Part shown: positions 8,650 through 19,872 of the stretch, piece after piece
How the letters are laid out: every line of letters begins with the position of its first letter
How positions within the stretch are numbered: the stretch's first letter is position 1
Source of the DNA: Yoonia sp. GPGPB17
GTDB lineage: Bacteria > Pseudomonadota > Alphaproteobacteria > Rhodobacterales > Rhodobacteraceae
DNA length: 64,000 nucleotides
Reading direction: 5' to 3'
NCBI RefSeq assembly: GCF_037892195.1
Contig: NZ_JATACI010000002.1
Span: 62,001 to 126,000, forward strand
Made by a program: the position numbers and the translations under genes
Notes under the pieces: generated by a model
Told to the model about the DNA's origin: nothing
Seen by the model: only the letters and a program-made list of their open reading frames with translations
Databases searched by the model: none

Positions 8650-9657
8650 TTAGTTCGCGATCAGACGCTCCGGGATATCAATCCCTTGTTCCTGATAGAA
8701 CCGTGCCGCACCGGGGTGCAGCGGCACGGGCAGACCCGCAATTGCGGCCTCTAGCGCCATGGCCTTGGTGGCCGGGTGGATCGCTTGCAGGAATGGCAGG
8801 TTTTCATAGATTGTCTTGGTGATCTGATAGACGTTTTCCTCGGGCAGATCAGCATGTGTGGCCAGAAAGTTCGGCTGTGCAATCGTATTGATATCCTCCG
8901 TCTGGCCCGGATAGGTGCCAGCCTCGATCACATAACGGGTCCAAAGACCACGATCACCGTCAGCCATCGCCAACTGCTCATCCGTGAAGTCAAGCATCGT
9001 GACGCCGTCACCAGCCGCCGCCATCAATTGGCTGACGGCACCGGTTGGGACGCCCGCGGGTGTGCCGATCCCTTTGACCTGACCATTCTGCAACGCTTCT
9101 GCGGATGGGCCATAGCCTGCGAAGACCAGCTCATAGTCGGTTTCGATGTCAATGCCAAAACCGGACATGATCGTCGCGTTTGACCCGATCGTACCAGAGT
9201 TCTGACGGCCCAAGGCCATGCCTTCGCCCTTCAGCGCGACCATGTCCTCAATCGTGCCGGTGGTGGCCACGTCAGAGGCCACGACAAACTGTTCGACGTT
9301 CTGCCAAAGCATGGTGACCGAACGCAGGTGGTCCTGCGGCTCATCAACGGGCCCTGTGCCGGTGGCCGCATAATAGCCAAAGAGGCCCTGAAGAATGCCG
9401 AACTGCGCTTCGCCTTCGCGGATCAGGCGGACGTTTTCACCAGAACCGGCAGAGCTGATGGCCGACATGCCGATCTTCTGACGCGGCTCAAGCTTGACCT
9501 TGACCAGCGTCGAAAGGGCCACGCCGACAGGATAGTACGTGCCGCCGGTGGATGCGGTCGCAAGGATATAGCTGGCTGGTTCGGCTTCTTGCGCTTGCGC
9601 CATTGGTGCGGCGACAGCAATGCTCGCCGCAAGAACGGCTTTGGATAAATATTGCAT
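8650..9657 (-). CDS. TAXI-family TRAP transporter solute-binding protein
   Basis: Periplasmic receptor delivering a small acidic solute to the adjacent fused permease. The signal peptide (YLSKAVLAASIAVAAPMAQA, residues 3-22) is cleaved before QEAEPA. The mature N-terminus has the TAXI signature SYILATASTGGTYYPVGVAL. A downstream stretch, ALGRQNSGTIGSNATIMSGF, is the expected ligand-contact loop. At 335 aa the length is normal. GGGAGAGATC before ATG 9657 is a good ribosome-binding site. It is divergent from the ferredoxin gene with about 180 bp between. TAXI proteins bind glutamate, other carboxylates or unknown ligands; nothing here fixes the ligand. Confidence 0.93.
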   Translation of the reverse strand: MQYLSKAVLAASIAVAAPMAQAQEAEPASYILATASTGGTYYPVGVALSTLVKVKLEPRQKIGMSAISSAGSGENVRLIREGEAQFGILQGLFGYYAATGTGPVDEPQDHLRSVTMLWQNVEQFVVASDVATTGTIEDMVALKGEGMALGRQNSGTIGSNATIMSGFGIDIETDYELVFAGYGPSAEALQNGQVKGIGTPAGVPTGAVSQLMAAAGDGVTMLDFTDEQLAMADGDRGLWTRYVIEAGTYPGQTEDINTIAQPNFLATHADLPEENVYQITKTIYENLPFLQAIHPATKAMALEAAIAGLPVPLHPGAARFYQEQGIDIPERLIAN

Positions 9658-9803
9658 AGATCTCTCCCTATTTTTGGGCCTCCCCGACCCAACGTAACGA
9701 AAAGGTAGAGATTCAGACGCCAGAGTCCACAGTGCACAAGTCCGTTAGCGTCTGACATGATGACATTTGGGGGTGGCGAGCACGAAAAACGTGCACTACT
9801 TAG

Positions 9804-10854
<1,051 letters not shown>

Positions 10855-10858
<4 letters not shown>

Positions 10859-11616
10859 GTGCTCATCACGACAATTGCGATCAGAACGGTGATTTCAGTG
10901 ACCTGCTGGGCTGCCCCCAGAATATCGCCAGTCTGTCCGCCAATTTTTGCGTGAGCAATCAAAATACAGCCCAATATGGATAAAGCGGCGACCAGCGTGA
11001 CCCCTAGGTAACCGCACAGCAGCGCAAACCCTGCGGCGATCCCGACAGCCAACCATGTTGTTGCCGAAGCCGGGCGGCCAACGTTCCGGCTTAGTCCCCC
11101 ATCGCGGGCATTGGGCAGTGCCGCCATGACCACGACCATGCTGGCCCGGCTGACCGCGCCCGCCGTAATAAAGGCCACCCAGTAAGCGCCCATTGACACG
11201 ATCACCACCAAGGCCAGCCAACGGATCAACAGCGACAACGCAATCGCACAGACGCCATACACGCCGATATGGCTGTCTTTCATGATCTCCAACCGGCGCG
11301 CCTTGTCCCAGCCGCCCCACAGACCATCCGCACTATCAGCCAACCCGTCTTCATGCATCGCACCGGTCATGACGACAGACCCGGCCAATACCAGCCCGGC
11401 AACGATCCCTGCTGGGATGCCGATGGCCAGCATTAGCGCTGTGGCCGCCGCAAGGATGACACCGACCACAACACCCACCAACGGATAGGCCCAGGCCGAC
11501 GCTGCCCCGCGCTCCATCGCCCGCGCGCTATCCACTAAGATCGGCAGTCGCGTCAGCAAACCCAATGCGGCTGGCAGATCAACCCGATCAATCAAAGCAT
11601 TGTCGTGTTTGTACAA
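10855..11616 (-). CDS. cobS: Adenosylcobinamide-GDP ribazoletransferase (cobalamin synthase)
   Basis: Integral membrane enzyme joining adenosylcobinamide-GDP and alpha-ribazole(-phosphate) in late cobalamin synthesis. Diagnostic segments are LGLLTRLPI near the N-terminus, GAMHEDGLADSADGLWGGW and RRLEIMKDSHIGVYG, followed by several hydrophobic helices and the C-terminal KIGGQTGDILGAAQQ. I place the start at TTG 11616, preceded by GGAAGGACG, which yields 253 aa, the usual family length; an upstream start at 11706 would overlap cobT and add unconserved residues. It is divergent from cobT, its substrate supplier, with only 77 nt between starts, so their promoters overlap. Confidence 0.9.
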
Positions 11617-11693
11617 AATGCGTCCTTCCGGGGCCTTTTCATCGCCGTGCCTTGCGTTAAACAAGACCAAGATTTGACCGCAGAGAGACCACG

Positions 11694-12704
11694 ATGCAAG
11701 CGCCATTTACGACCGTTTCCACCTTCCGTGATGTTTTGGCTGGAGCCCCGGGGCCAGACGCGACCGCCATTACGGGCGCGCAGGACCGCAACGCGCAATT
11801 GACCAAACCACCCGGCGCGCTGGGCCGTTTAGAGGATCTTGCGATCTGGTACGCAGGCTGGCGCGGCGATGCGCAACCACAGGTCACGGCACCTCAGGTG
11901 ATCATTTTTGCAGGCAATCATGGTGTCTGCGCGCAGGGCGTATCCGCCTTTCCACCCGAGGTGACCGTGCAAATGGTCGCCAACTTTGAACACGGCGGGG
12001 CCGCGATCAATCAGCTGTCGAAAGCTTTTGGGGCAAAGATGGATGTTTATCCGCTAGCCCTCGACACACCGACGGCAGATTTCACCACGACACCGGCCAT
12101 GACCGAGGATGCATTCATCGAAGCCCTGCAGACTGGCTGGACCGCCGTTGATCCAGATGCCGATCTTTTGGTGACGGGCGAAATGGGCATTGGCAATACC
12201 ACATCTGCTGCGGCGGTGGCCGCCGCCGTTCTTGGCGGCGAGGCTGCAGATTGGACCGGGCGTGGCACAGGCGTTGATGACGCCGGATTGGCGCGCAAAA
12301 CAGATGTTGTCGCGCGTGGTTTGGCCCTGCACGCCACCTCTGATCCTTTAGGGGCTTTACGCTGTTTTGGCGGGCGTGAGTTGGCGGCAATGGCGGGCGC
12401 GATTGCGGCTGCGCGCTACCACCGTATTCCGGTGATCCTTGATGGCTTCATCTGCTGTGCCGCCGCCGCGGCCTTGCACAAGGCGGTCGATGGTGCGCTG
12501 GATCACGCGGTTGCGGGCCACTTGAGTGCGGAAGGCGCGCATCAGCGCATGCTGGATGCGCTAGGCAAGGAACCCTTGCTGCGGCTGGGCCTTCGTTTGG
12601 GTGAAGGCTCTGGCGCGGCTCTGGCGATTGGCGTGTTGAAGGGGGCCATTGCCTGCCATTCGGGCATGGCGACCTTTGCCGAAGCTGGTGTGAGTGACGC
12701 CTAA
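11694..12704 (+). CDS. cobT: Nicotinate-nucleotide-dimethylbenzimidazole phosphoribosyltransferase
   Basis: Makes alpha-ribazole-5'-phosphate from dimethylbenzimidazole and nicotinate mononucleotide for the lower ligand of cobalamin. Recognisable segments are [53 protein letters not shown] and the C-terminal [15 protein letters not shown], which carries the catalytic Glu. At 336 aa it matches the family. It is transcribed divergently from cobS, a two-gene cobalamin block common in Rhodobacterales. Its stop overlaps that of the convergent antiporter gene by four bases (CTAA). Confidence 0.95.
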   Translation: MQAPFTTVSTFRDVLAGAPGPDATAITGAQDRNAQLTKPPGALGRLEDLAIWYAGWRGDAQPQVTAPQVIIFAGNHGVCAQGVSAFPPEVTVQMVANFEHGGAAINQLSKAFGAKMDVYPLALDTPTADFTTTPAMTEDAFIEALQTGWTAVDPDADLLVTGEMGIGNTTSAAAVAAAVLGGEAADWTGRGTGVDDAGLARKTDVVARGLALHATSDPLGALRCFGGRELAAMAGAIAAARYHRIPVILDGFICCAAAAALHKAVDGALDHAVAGHLSAEGAHQRMLDALGKEPLLRLGLRLGEGSGAALAIGVLKGAIACHSGMATFAEAGVSDA

Positions 12705-14584
12705 GACGCGTCCTTTTTGCGCTCGCTGGCCTGTTGGCGGGCGGTCAATTCCATCTCAAGCCCGCTGTTCAGGGCGCGCGCGCGTGCGACGTATTCGGGT
12801 ACATCGGTGATGGGCACGCCGGGTCGCCACAACTCGGCCAGTTCGCGCAGCGCGGTGCGGTCGTGCTGATAGAAGGCCTGTTCCAGCTCTGCTGCTTCAA
12901 ATTCCGACAAGCCAAGGTTTTCTAAAGCATAACGCCCCGCGCGCAGTGAGCTGTCGAACATTTCGCGCACGATGTCATTGGCGCCTGCATCATAAAGCTC
13001 ATGCACATGCACCCGGTCGCGGGCGCGGGCAATGATATGCAGATCGGGCCGTGCCTTACGGGCATAGCGCACCAGTTTGTTGCCCGCTTCGCGGTCATCG
13101 ACGGCGACGACCAGCACACGGGCATCCTCAAGCCCCGCAGCATTGAGCAGATCAGGGCGGGTCGGGTCGCCAAAGAAGCCCCGAAAGCCAAATTTGCGCA
13201 TCATTTGCACGGTGCTCAGGTCATTGTCGACGACGACAGTGGCAAATCCCGCGCTTTGCACCAGCCGGTTCACGATCTGCCCAAACCGGCCGATCCCGGC
13301 GATAATCACCGTACCTTGTTCATCGACCTCGTCATGTTCGGTTTCTTCGGTATCGCCCATGCGTCTGATGATCAGTTCATAGATGATGAACATTAGTGGC
13401 GTGATCAGCATCGACATGGCAATGATCAGCAACAGTTGCCCGGCTAGCCCCCCGTCCAGAACGCCCTGTTGCAGCGAAAATGAAATCAGGACGAAACCAA
13501 ATTCGTAAACTTGCGCCAGACCCAGCGTGAAGAGCCAGCGGTCTTTCCTATGCAGCTTGAACAGCAGGGCAAGGCCAAAGAGGATCACACCCTTGGTCGC
13601 CATCACTGCAATCGCCAACATAATAATCCGGGCAGGATCCCTAAAGAGCAGGGCAAAGTCGATACCCGCGCCTACGGTAATAAAAAACAAGCCCAAAAGT
13701 AACCCTTTGAACGGCGCAAGGTCGCTCTCTAGCTCGTGTCGAAATTCAGAGTTGGCAAGCACAACACCAGCCAAAAAAGTGCCCAAAGCGGGCGATAGAC
13801 CGACCATCGTCATCAGCACGGCCGTGGCGACCACCATCAGCAGGGCGAGCGCGGTATACATCTCGCGCAGGCGGGCATGGTGAATGTAGCGAAACAGTGG
13901 ACGGGTCAGAAACACCCCGGCCAGAACGACAATAGCAACGGCACCAAGGGTGACCAGCGTGACACCCCAGCCGGGCAGCCCTTCGACGAGGCTGAGGGTT
14001 GCGTGGTGGTCGGTGTCATGACCCGATGCTGCGTGGATCATTGATCCATCAGGTGCAAAGCTGACTACGGCGGGGACGGCCAGCAGGGGCAGCAGGGCCA
14101 ACATGGGGATCACGGCAATGTCCTGCGCCAAAAGTACAGAAAACGTGGATCGCCCGCCGCTGGTTTGCATCAGCCCTTTTTCGGTCAACGTCTGCAATAC
14201 GATCGCGGTGGAGGACAGCGCAAAAATCATTCCGATCGCGATGGCGGTTGACAGCGGATAGCCCATGGCAAGGCTGCCCGTTGTGATTGCGGCCATCGTT
14301 AAAAGTATCTGCATTCCCCCCAGTCCCAGCAATCGCTGGCGCATGTTCCACAATGCGCGCGGGTCCAGCTCCAACCCGATCAGGAACAGCATCATGACGA
14401 CGCCAAATTCAGCGAAATGTTGCAGGTCTTGTGTCTCTGATCCGACGAGGCCAGTGACCGGGCCAATCACGATGCCCGCCAGCAGATAGCCCAGTACCGA
14501 CCCAAGCCCCAGCCGCGCGGCCAGTGGCACCGCGATCACCGCAGCGCCCAGATAAATGGTTGCCTGAAACAGGAAGCTATCCAT
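12701..14584 (-). CDS. CPA2-family cation:proton antiporter with TrkA-N domain (KefB-like)
   Basis: A 627-aa inner-membrane monovalent cation/proton antiporter. The first ~400 residues contain about a dozen hydrophobic helices, with family landmarks such as [25 protein letters not shown] and [21 protein letters not shown]. The C-terminal cytosolic part (about 415-530) is an NAD-binding RCK/TrkA-N domain, [20 protein letters not shown] with the acidic end of strand 2 at VVVDND. This arrangement is that of KefB/KefC glutathione-gated potassium efflux or YbaL-type proteins. No KefF-like gene is adjacent. Confidence 0.92.
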   Translation of the reverse strand: MDSFLFQATIYLGAAVIAVPLAARLGLGSVLGYLLAGIVIGPVTGLVGSETQDLQHFAEFGVVMMLFLIGLELDPRALWNMRQRLLGLGGMQILLTMAAITTGSLAMGYPLSTAIAIGMIFALSSTAIVLQTLTEKGLMQTSGGRSTFSVLLAQDIAVIPMLALLPLLAVPAVVSFAPDGSMIHAASGHDTDHHATLSLVEGLPGWGVTLVTLGAVAIVVLAGVFLTRPLFRYIHHARLREMYTALALLMVVATAVLMTMVGLSPALGTFLAGVVLANSEFRHELESDLAPFKGLLLGLFFITVGAGIDFALLFRDPARIIMLAIAVMATKGVILFGLALLFKLHRKDRWLFTLGLAQVYEFGFVLISFSLQQGVLDGGLAGQLLLIIAMSMLITPLMFIIYELIIRRMGDTEETEHDEVDEQGTVIIAGIGRFGQIVNRLVQSAGFATVVVDNDLSTVQMMRKFGFRGFFGDPTRPDLLNAAGLEDARVLVVAVDDREAGNKLVRYARKARPDLHIIARARDRVHVHELYDAGANDIVREMFDSSLRAGRYALENLGLSEFEAAELEQAFYQHDRTALRELAELWRPGVPITDVPEYVARARALNSGLEMELTARQQASERKKDAS

Positions 14585-14755
14585 GCCGTTCCGTCTGCCC
14601 CAAACCGTGCTTGCGCACTTGTGTTAGTCTAGAATTGTGACGGTCAGTCTAACGGCGATCTGACTGTTTGAAAGGGTGAAAGAACCGTATCCTGATGGGT
14701 GAGGACCTTATTCCGCGCCGCTATGTCAGCACGACCAAAGCTTCACATATTAAGG

Positions 14756-17394
14756 CTAGCCCTCTGGAACTTCCAGAGCATAGGTGCGCCCGCGTTTGAC
14801 GTAGTTGAGCGCATCTTCCCCAATTGCAGTGACCTGACCACCGTCAAGCGCGCTGCCGACTTCGACGCGCACATAGCGCCCGTTGCTAAGCCGGACCAAG
14901 GCGCGCCGCGCGTTGGCACGTCCGTAAACACCGATCAGGTTGATTTCGCGCAGGCGGATCGCGTCCTCCTGGGTTGCCGCACGGGCCACGCCGCCGGGGA
15001 CGGGATCAAAGTTTTGTGGTGGCACAGGTGCAGCAGCGGCAATGGGCGCTGTTGCCGTAACTGCAGGTGTCTGTTGGCGGGCCTGCGCTGCGGCGACAAC
15101 AGTGCCAAAGTCGCTTGGTCGGGTGTCTGGTCGCAATGACAGGACAACGGCCAATGCGGTGCTGTTGTCAAAGCGAAGGGTTGCGTCATCCGTCGCGATA
15201 CCCGCGATGATATCGGTGATGTCAGGTGTGCCGGGGTCCACATTCGGCGACAGACCCTGCGGACGCAAACGAGGGCGCAGATCAACGATAGCGCCGTCTT
15301 CGATGATTGATGGATCAAGTGCTATCGCGCCAGAGTTTTGCAATTCAAGTCCCGCGATCCCGACGCTGCCAGGCGTCAGGTTGGTGTCATCTTGGGACGT
15401 GTCCTCGGGGATCGCGGATGCGGTGGTTTCGGTCTCATCAACTGTGTCATCATCTTGGGGCAATTGCGCATCGGCGGGGCGCAGGGGTGTGGCGAAATCC
15501 GGGCGCCCTGAGATGACAATCACGCCCTCTGGTGCCGGCGCCAGAAGCGCCATGCGGTCCAGATCAGCCTGATCCAAGGGAGGGCGCGGTGTGATCGTCA
15601 GGTCTGGAAGGCCCGCAATCACGACGGCCCCTTCGGGTGTGACAGTGCCCTCTTCGGTGGCCAGAATAAAACCATTATCGTCAAGCGGGAACACGATTTC
15701 AGGGGCAGGCGGATTGGCAGGAGCGACAAAGCTGAGGTCGGTATCCAAACCTGTCAGAGGAGGTACGTCAGGTTGGGCGATCCGCTGGGGTGGGGTCACA
15801 ACGGTAAGCGGCTGAAATGTCAGTAAGATTGCCCCGGACGGCACATCAATAAAGCGCGGTGCGCGCAGCCAGACCCCGGTTGCGTCATAGATGCGTGCTG
15901 CTTCATCTGGCGAGGGGACCCGGCCGCGTAGCACCGGGCTACCAACGCTAGCCTGCGCGGTTTCCAATGGTGGTGGGGCAGGGGGAGCCTGCACCGGTGC
16001 CATCAGCACATCGGCAAACAATGCGGTGATCGCAGCGGGTTGGGTGACGGTGGGAGTTGCGGCTTCAGCGGAGAAGTTCGGCAGGGGGCCTCTGGTGTGT
16101 CTTCTGCTCCAAAACCTGCAACGGTGAATGGTGGAATACTGGGGCCAGGTTGCGGAACAGGCTCTGATATCGCTTCGGGTGCCGGGGCCGGAACTGGTGT
16201 AACGGGGGCTGGTTCAGGCATGTCAGGTATGACCGCCGCAGTTTCGACTGGCACGGTGGCGGGGGTCTCTGCAACGTCCGGTGTGGATTGTTGAGACCAC
16301 ATCAAACCGCCAATCAGCAATGCCCCGACGGCGACAGAAGCAGCGATGAGCGCAGTTTTGTTACGGCTCGCGCTCTGTTGGGGCACAGGTTTGCGGTCGG
16401 CGGCGACCCCAAGTTTGGGCGCCGCATTTGGGCCATTGCCTGTCACGGCGACCAAGGCCGGTTTGACGGGTTTGAAATGTCCAGCGTGGTACTCTGCAAT
16501 CACAGGGTCAAGAAGAGCCACCGACGCAAAGACCGGGTTTGCCGGGATCAACGGGTCAGAGAGGGGTTCGGATTTGGTGACCACATATGCGTGGTACTCT
16601 TGCGGAACATAGTCCACCCAGATGGGTTGCACGGACGCAATAGCGTCAGTTATTGCAGCCTCAGCCTCAGCCTCAGCCTCAGCCTCAGCCTCAGCCTCAG
16701 CCTCTAGTGTATCATCAATCGTTTCATCCGAGATATCATCGGTTGCAGCATCGGTCCCACCTTGCCCAGCCAAGAGGGCTGCCAGATCATCTTTGTAGAT
16801 GTCTTCTTTCACCTCTTCGGGTAGATCGAACACCAAAAGGCGTGATTTGATGCGGGTGCCGACGACCATGACCGGCAACTCATCGCGCTCGATCAGGGCA
16901 TCGGGGCCAACCACGCTGCGCGCCATACCCGTGGGGCCGAAGAAAACTTCTTTTTGAAAGGTAAACGGCTCGGGCACGGCGACGAACGCGATGGGCTGAA
17001 ACCCATGCGCTGCAGCGAAGTTTTCAGCTTCTTGCAGGGTTTCGCGGGCAACTGCCGCGATATGGGTGCGTCCGCCGAATTTTTCGCTGTCGATGACTAA
17101 CTCATCCAGCGTGTAAGGGGTCGCACCTTCAAGTGCTGCGTGAATGTCCGCTTCGGTGGTCCGGGTACTATCAATTGCGATGTATTTGATCTGGTCAAGG
17201 GGGATAACCAGTTTGGTGCGCAGACCATCGGGTTCGATCAGCAGTGCCTTTTCGCGCAGTGCGTTCAGCTCGGCCTCGAGCGTTTCGCTGGCGACATCCG
17301 CCCGCCCAACGCGCCGCCACCCGCGCGGTACGCGGTGCAACAGCTCAATTCCGTCGAACGAAAGTGATAGCGCAAAATTGGTGATCATCGCCAC
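14756..17394 (-). pseudogene. Large GspL/PilM-like to PilP-like protein, frameshifted
   Basis: The N-terminal reading frame (17394 to about 16084) gives a cytosolic domain MAMITNFALSLSFDGIELLH... with an actin/GspL-like feel, an (Ala-Glu)n linker encoded by a hexanucleotide repeat, and one membrane helix (KTALIAASVAVGALLIGGLMW). After a Pro-rich stretch the frame is lost in a C5 run (16084-16088 on the minus strand). One more C restores ...EAPLPNFSAEAATPTVTQP..., which continues in frame to 14756. The last ~65 residues (LIGVYGRANARRALVRLSNG to YALEVPEG) look like a PilP/GspC domain. The restored length is about 880 aa. The domain reading is inference from pattern. It is a Rhodobacterales-type conserved hypothetical. 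Confidence 0.7.
16658..16705. repeat. Hexanucleotide tandem repeat GCCTCA
   Basis: Seven perfect copies of GCCTCA (16658-16699) plus one imperfect copy (GCCTCT). It encodes alternating Glu-Ala in the linker of the GspL/PilP-like protein on the minus strand. Unit length six means copy-number change keeps the frame but alters linker length by two residues. Confidence 0.95.
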
Positions 17395-17463
17395 GCTCTA
17401 GCATGTTGGTCCCAAAGGCAAAACGCGTTTTGCCCCCACGCGCGAACCCTATAGCAGAAACCC

Positions 17464-17484
17464 GCCCACGCCAAGAGCGTGGGC
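17464..17484 (-). terminator. Hairpin downstream of metY
   Basis: A perfect 8-bp stem GCCCACGC / GCGTGGGC with a 5-nt loop lies 13 nt after the reconstructed metY stop. The T-run is weak (GGGTTTCTG), so it is probably an inefficient terminator or an mRNA 3'-end structure. Confidence 0.6.
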
Positions 17485-17497
17485 AGGGTTGATCGGC

Positions 17498-18792
17498 TTA
17501 TGCCGTTGCTTTGGTCAACGCCTGATCAAGATCGGCGATCAAATCATCAGCATCCTCGATCCCGATGGACAAGCGTACGATACCGGGACCTGCACCCGCC
17601 GCCTCTTGCTGTTCCGCAGTTAATTGACGGTGCGTGGTTGAGGCAGAGTGAATGATCAGGCTACGCGCATCACCAAGGTTGGCGACATGGCTGAAAATCT
17701 CAAGGTTATCGACCAGTTTGATACAGGCATCATAGCCGCCTTTGACAGCGACGGTGAACAGTGCGCTTAAGCACCTTTCGGGCAGATTTTGGGAATGAGT
17801 TTCGCGTAGGGTGAACTATCAAGCCCGGCGTAGGTCACATAGTCCGTGCGCGGATCGTCCTCGAGCCATTTGGCGATCTTCATCGCGTTTTCGACATGGC
17901 GTTCCATGCGCAAAGACAGCGTTTCGATCCCCATCAGCGTATAGTGGGCGGCCTGCGGGTTCATCGTCATGCCCAGATCGCGCAGACCAATGGCGATGCC
18001 GTGGAAGGTGAAGGCGAGGGGGCCGAAGGTCTCGGCGAACTTCAGGCCGTGATAAGCCTGTTCCGGTTCGCTCAAGGACGGAAACTTGTCGTTCGCCGCC
18101 CAGTCGAATTTGCCGCTGTCCACGACACAACCACCGGTCACTGTGCCGTTGCCGGTCAGGTATTTGGTGGTCGAGTGGACCACCAAAGTCGCCCCATGCT
18201 CAATCGGACGGCAGAGGTAAGGCGTGGCCGAGGTGTTGTCGACAATTAGTGGGATGCCTGCTGCGTCTGAGATGGCCGAGATTGCGTCAAGGTCAGTGAT
18301 ATGTCCGCCGGGGTTTGCAATGGCTTCGCAAAAGACCGCGCGGGTATCATCATCAATCGCCGCTTTGACGGCATCGTGATCGTCGAAATCGACGAAGGTC
18401 GCGGACCAGCCAAAGCGTTTGATCGTCTGGCTGAACTGGGTGACCGTCCCGCCATAAAGACGGCTCGACGCCACGATGTTACGCCCCGGTTGCATCAGCG
18501 GGAAAAGCGCCATGATCTGGGCTGCGTGACCAGAGGAACAGCAAACGCCGCCAACACCACCCTCAAGCGTCGCGATGCGTTCTTGCAAGGCGGCGACTGT
18601 GGGGTTGGTCAGGCGGGAATAGATATAGCCGACCTCTTGGAGATTGAACAAAGCCGCCGCATGATCGGCATCGCGGAATACGTAAGCGGTGGTCTGGTAA
18701 ATCGGGACCTGCCGCGCGCCTGTCGCAGGATCGGGGCGGGCACCTGCGTGAATTTGCAGTGTATCAAAGCCGTAACTTGGGCCATCGGTCAT
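17498..18792 (-). pseudogene. metY: O-acetylhomoserine sulfhydrylase (MetY), frameshifted
   Basis: PLP enzyme forming homocysteine from O-acetylhomoserine and sulfide. The frame from ATG 18792 (MTDGPSYGFDTLQIHAGARP) contains the PLP lysine in HSTTKYLTGNGTV and stops at TAA 17767-17769 after ...KICPKGA. Immediately beyond, another frame continues the conserved C-terminus (ALFTVAVKGGYDAC, NLEIFSHVANLGDARSLI, STTHRQLTAEQQ) to TAA 17498-17500. The break is at CTTAAG (17766-17771); removing TT gives PKGASALFTV, close to the family consensus PKGAGALFTV. The restored protein would be about 430 aa, normal for MetY. As written it lacks the last ~90 residues. AAAGGGAG precedes the start. Confidence 0.9.
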
Positions 18793-19100
18793 CTGGTGTC
18801 TCCCTTTGGAATGCGTTGCCGCTTGGTTTAGGCGGAAACGCGCAGGTACTCAACGGGCCTTGGGGATTAAGGTGGTGCCGGACATGGTGTGGGCGGTCCA
18901 CGGGATTCAATCGCAGATAGGTACGATGCTATTTCTGATGCGGAACAGGCGTTCTGATCTGCTATGACAATGTTAGCTGCGTGGACGAAGCGGACGTTCA
19001 AATGGTGCGGGCTGATCGACCGAAGTTCATATTTTCTTGCTGACGCACGCTGCCCTCTTTGCTAACATCACAAAAGATTTACAATAACCGCCGGTTGGGG
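18793..19100. other. Intergenic region upstream of metY with leader hairpin
   Basis: No gene is seen in these 308 nt. On the minus strand, positions 18841-18813 form a strong stem-loop (GCGTT-t-CCGC paired with GCGG-c-AACGC, loop CTAAACCAA) a few bases before the metY ribosome-binding site. It does not match the SAM-II or SAM/SAH riboswitch cores as I remember them, but its position suggests control of metY translation. Confidence 0.4.
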
Positions 19101-19301
19101 ATGCAAAACAAAAAGATTACTTACGTCGCGGAAACGAATGGCGGCGGTGCTGTTGTGTGTGTCTGGATTGGCGCAGACGGACATAGGACTATGAGACCGT
19201 TCAATCCTGAGCGGGATCGTTTTGATGAGGCCGCCTCGGCGGATTTCTTTGGAGCAGAACCCAAAGTGATCAAACGATGGATCACGCAGCGGCAACTCTG
19301 A
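19101..19301 (+). CDS. Small conserved-looking protein of unknown function
   Basis: A 66-aa ORF starting MQNKKITYVAETNGGG with a plausible mixed alpha/beta composition (VVCVWIGADGHRTMRPFNPE, then an acidic helix DEAASADFFGAEPKVIKRW). A longer start at 19059 exists, but ATG 19101 is preceded by GGTTGGGG. No signal peptide or membrane segment is present. It converges with the ORF at 19346. Not recognised. Confidence 0.5.
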   Translation: MQNKKITYVAETNGGGAVVCVWIGADGHRTMRPFNPERDRFDEAASADFFGAEPKVIKRWITQRQL

Positions 19302-19345
19302 ATTGGTCATTGCTTGCCCAAGTGGCTACGCACTTCTCTGACAGA

Positions 19346-19654
19346 TCAATCAGCAAAATTCCGATCTTCATTGTCCCAAGCCGGTCTTGGGTCGGTTTCA
19401 CTGCTTTTCTCTGAACCGTCCAGTTCCGTCCAAACAAACTCAGTGTGACCTGAAATCTTGACCTCTCGTACGCTTCGGAGCAGGCGCAGTTTTCGAAGGC
19501 TGTCCCAGACGAACGGGACACCCACAAAAGGCATCGCCGTCATGACAATCTTGAAGAGAGGTGTTTGCAGGACAAACTCTGGTTCTTGCCAGAGGTAGAT
19601 CACTCCAATGGAAGTCAGTGTTGTCCAGATTGCGCTGAACCAGAATGTATACAC
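19346..19654 (-). CDS. Small membrane protein of unknown function
   Basis: A 102-aa ORF with two hydrophobic segments (TFWFSAIWTTLTSIGVIYLW, about 3-22, and FKIVMTAMPFVGVPFVW, about 34-50), followed by a polar C-terminus (VREVKISGHTEFVWTELDGSEK). The start codon is GTG with only a weak GGAG upstream. Not recognised; it could be an accessory gene. Confidence 0.45.
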   Translation of the reverse strand: MYTFWFSAIWTTLTSIGVIYLWQEPEFVLQTPLFKIVMTAMPFVGVPFVWDSLRKLRLLRSVREVKISGHTEFVWTELDGSEKSSETDPRPAWDNEDRNFAD

Positions 19655-19872
19655 TACAAATCACTCCATTCCTCTGTGAGCCCAGAACCAATTGATCGAG
19701 TACTATGTCCTTTTCGTGACACATTGCATAATACGCTTTGGGCTCAGTACAGGCATTGGTAGCGTTTTCATGCATCCGGTTTCTTATCTGGCGCGGTGGT
19801 TAACCCGATGTCCAGGGTTGTCGTAAGAGTAGCATGCGACAGCACCGCATATGCGATGCTATCGCGCCTCGA

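Noticed and set aside
17760-17780. Programmed ribosomal frameshifting at the TGCTTAAGCGC sites
   Set aside because: Known bacterial slippery motifs (A-rich heptamers, or CUU-UGA in RF2) do not match; MetY relatives are single-frame proteins, so an indel is simpler.
18793-18960. SAM-II or SAM/SAH riboswitch upstream of metY
   Set aside because: Only a simple stem-loop is visible; the conserved pseudoknot and core bases as I remember them are not found.
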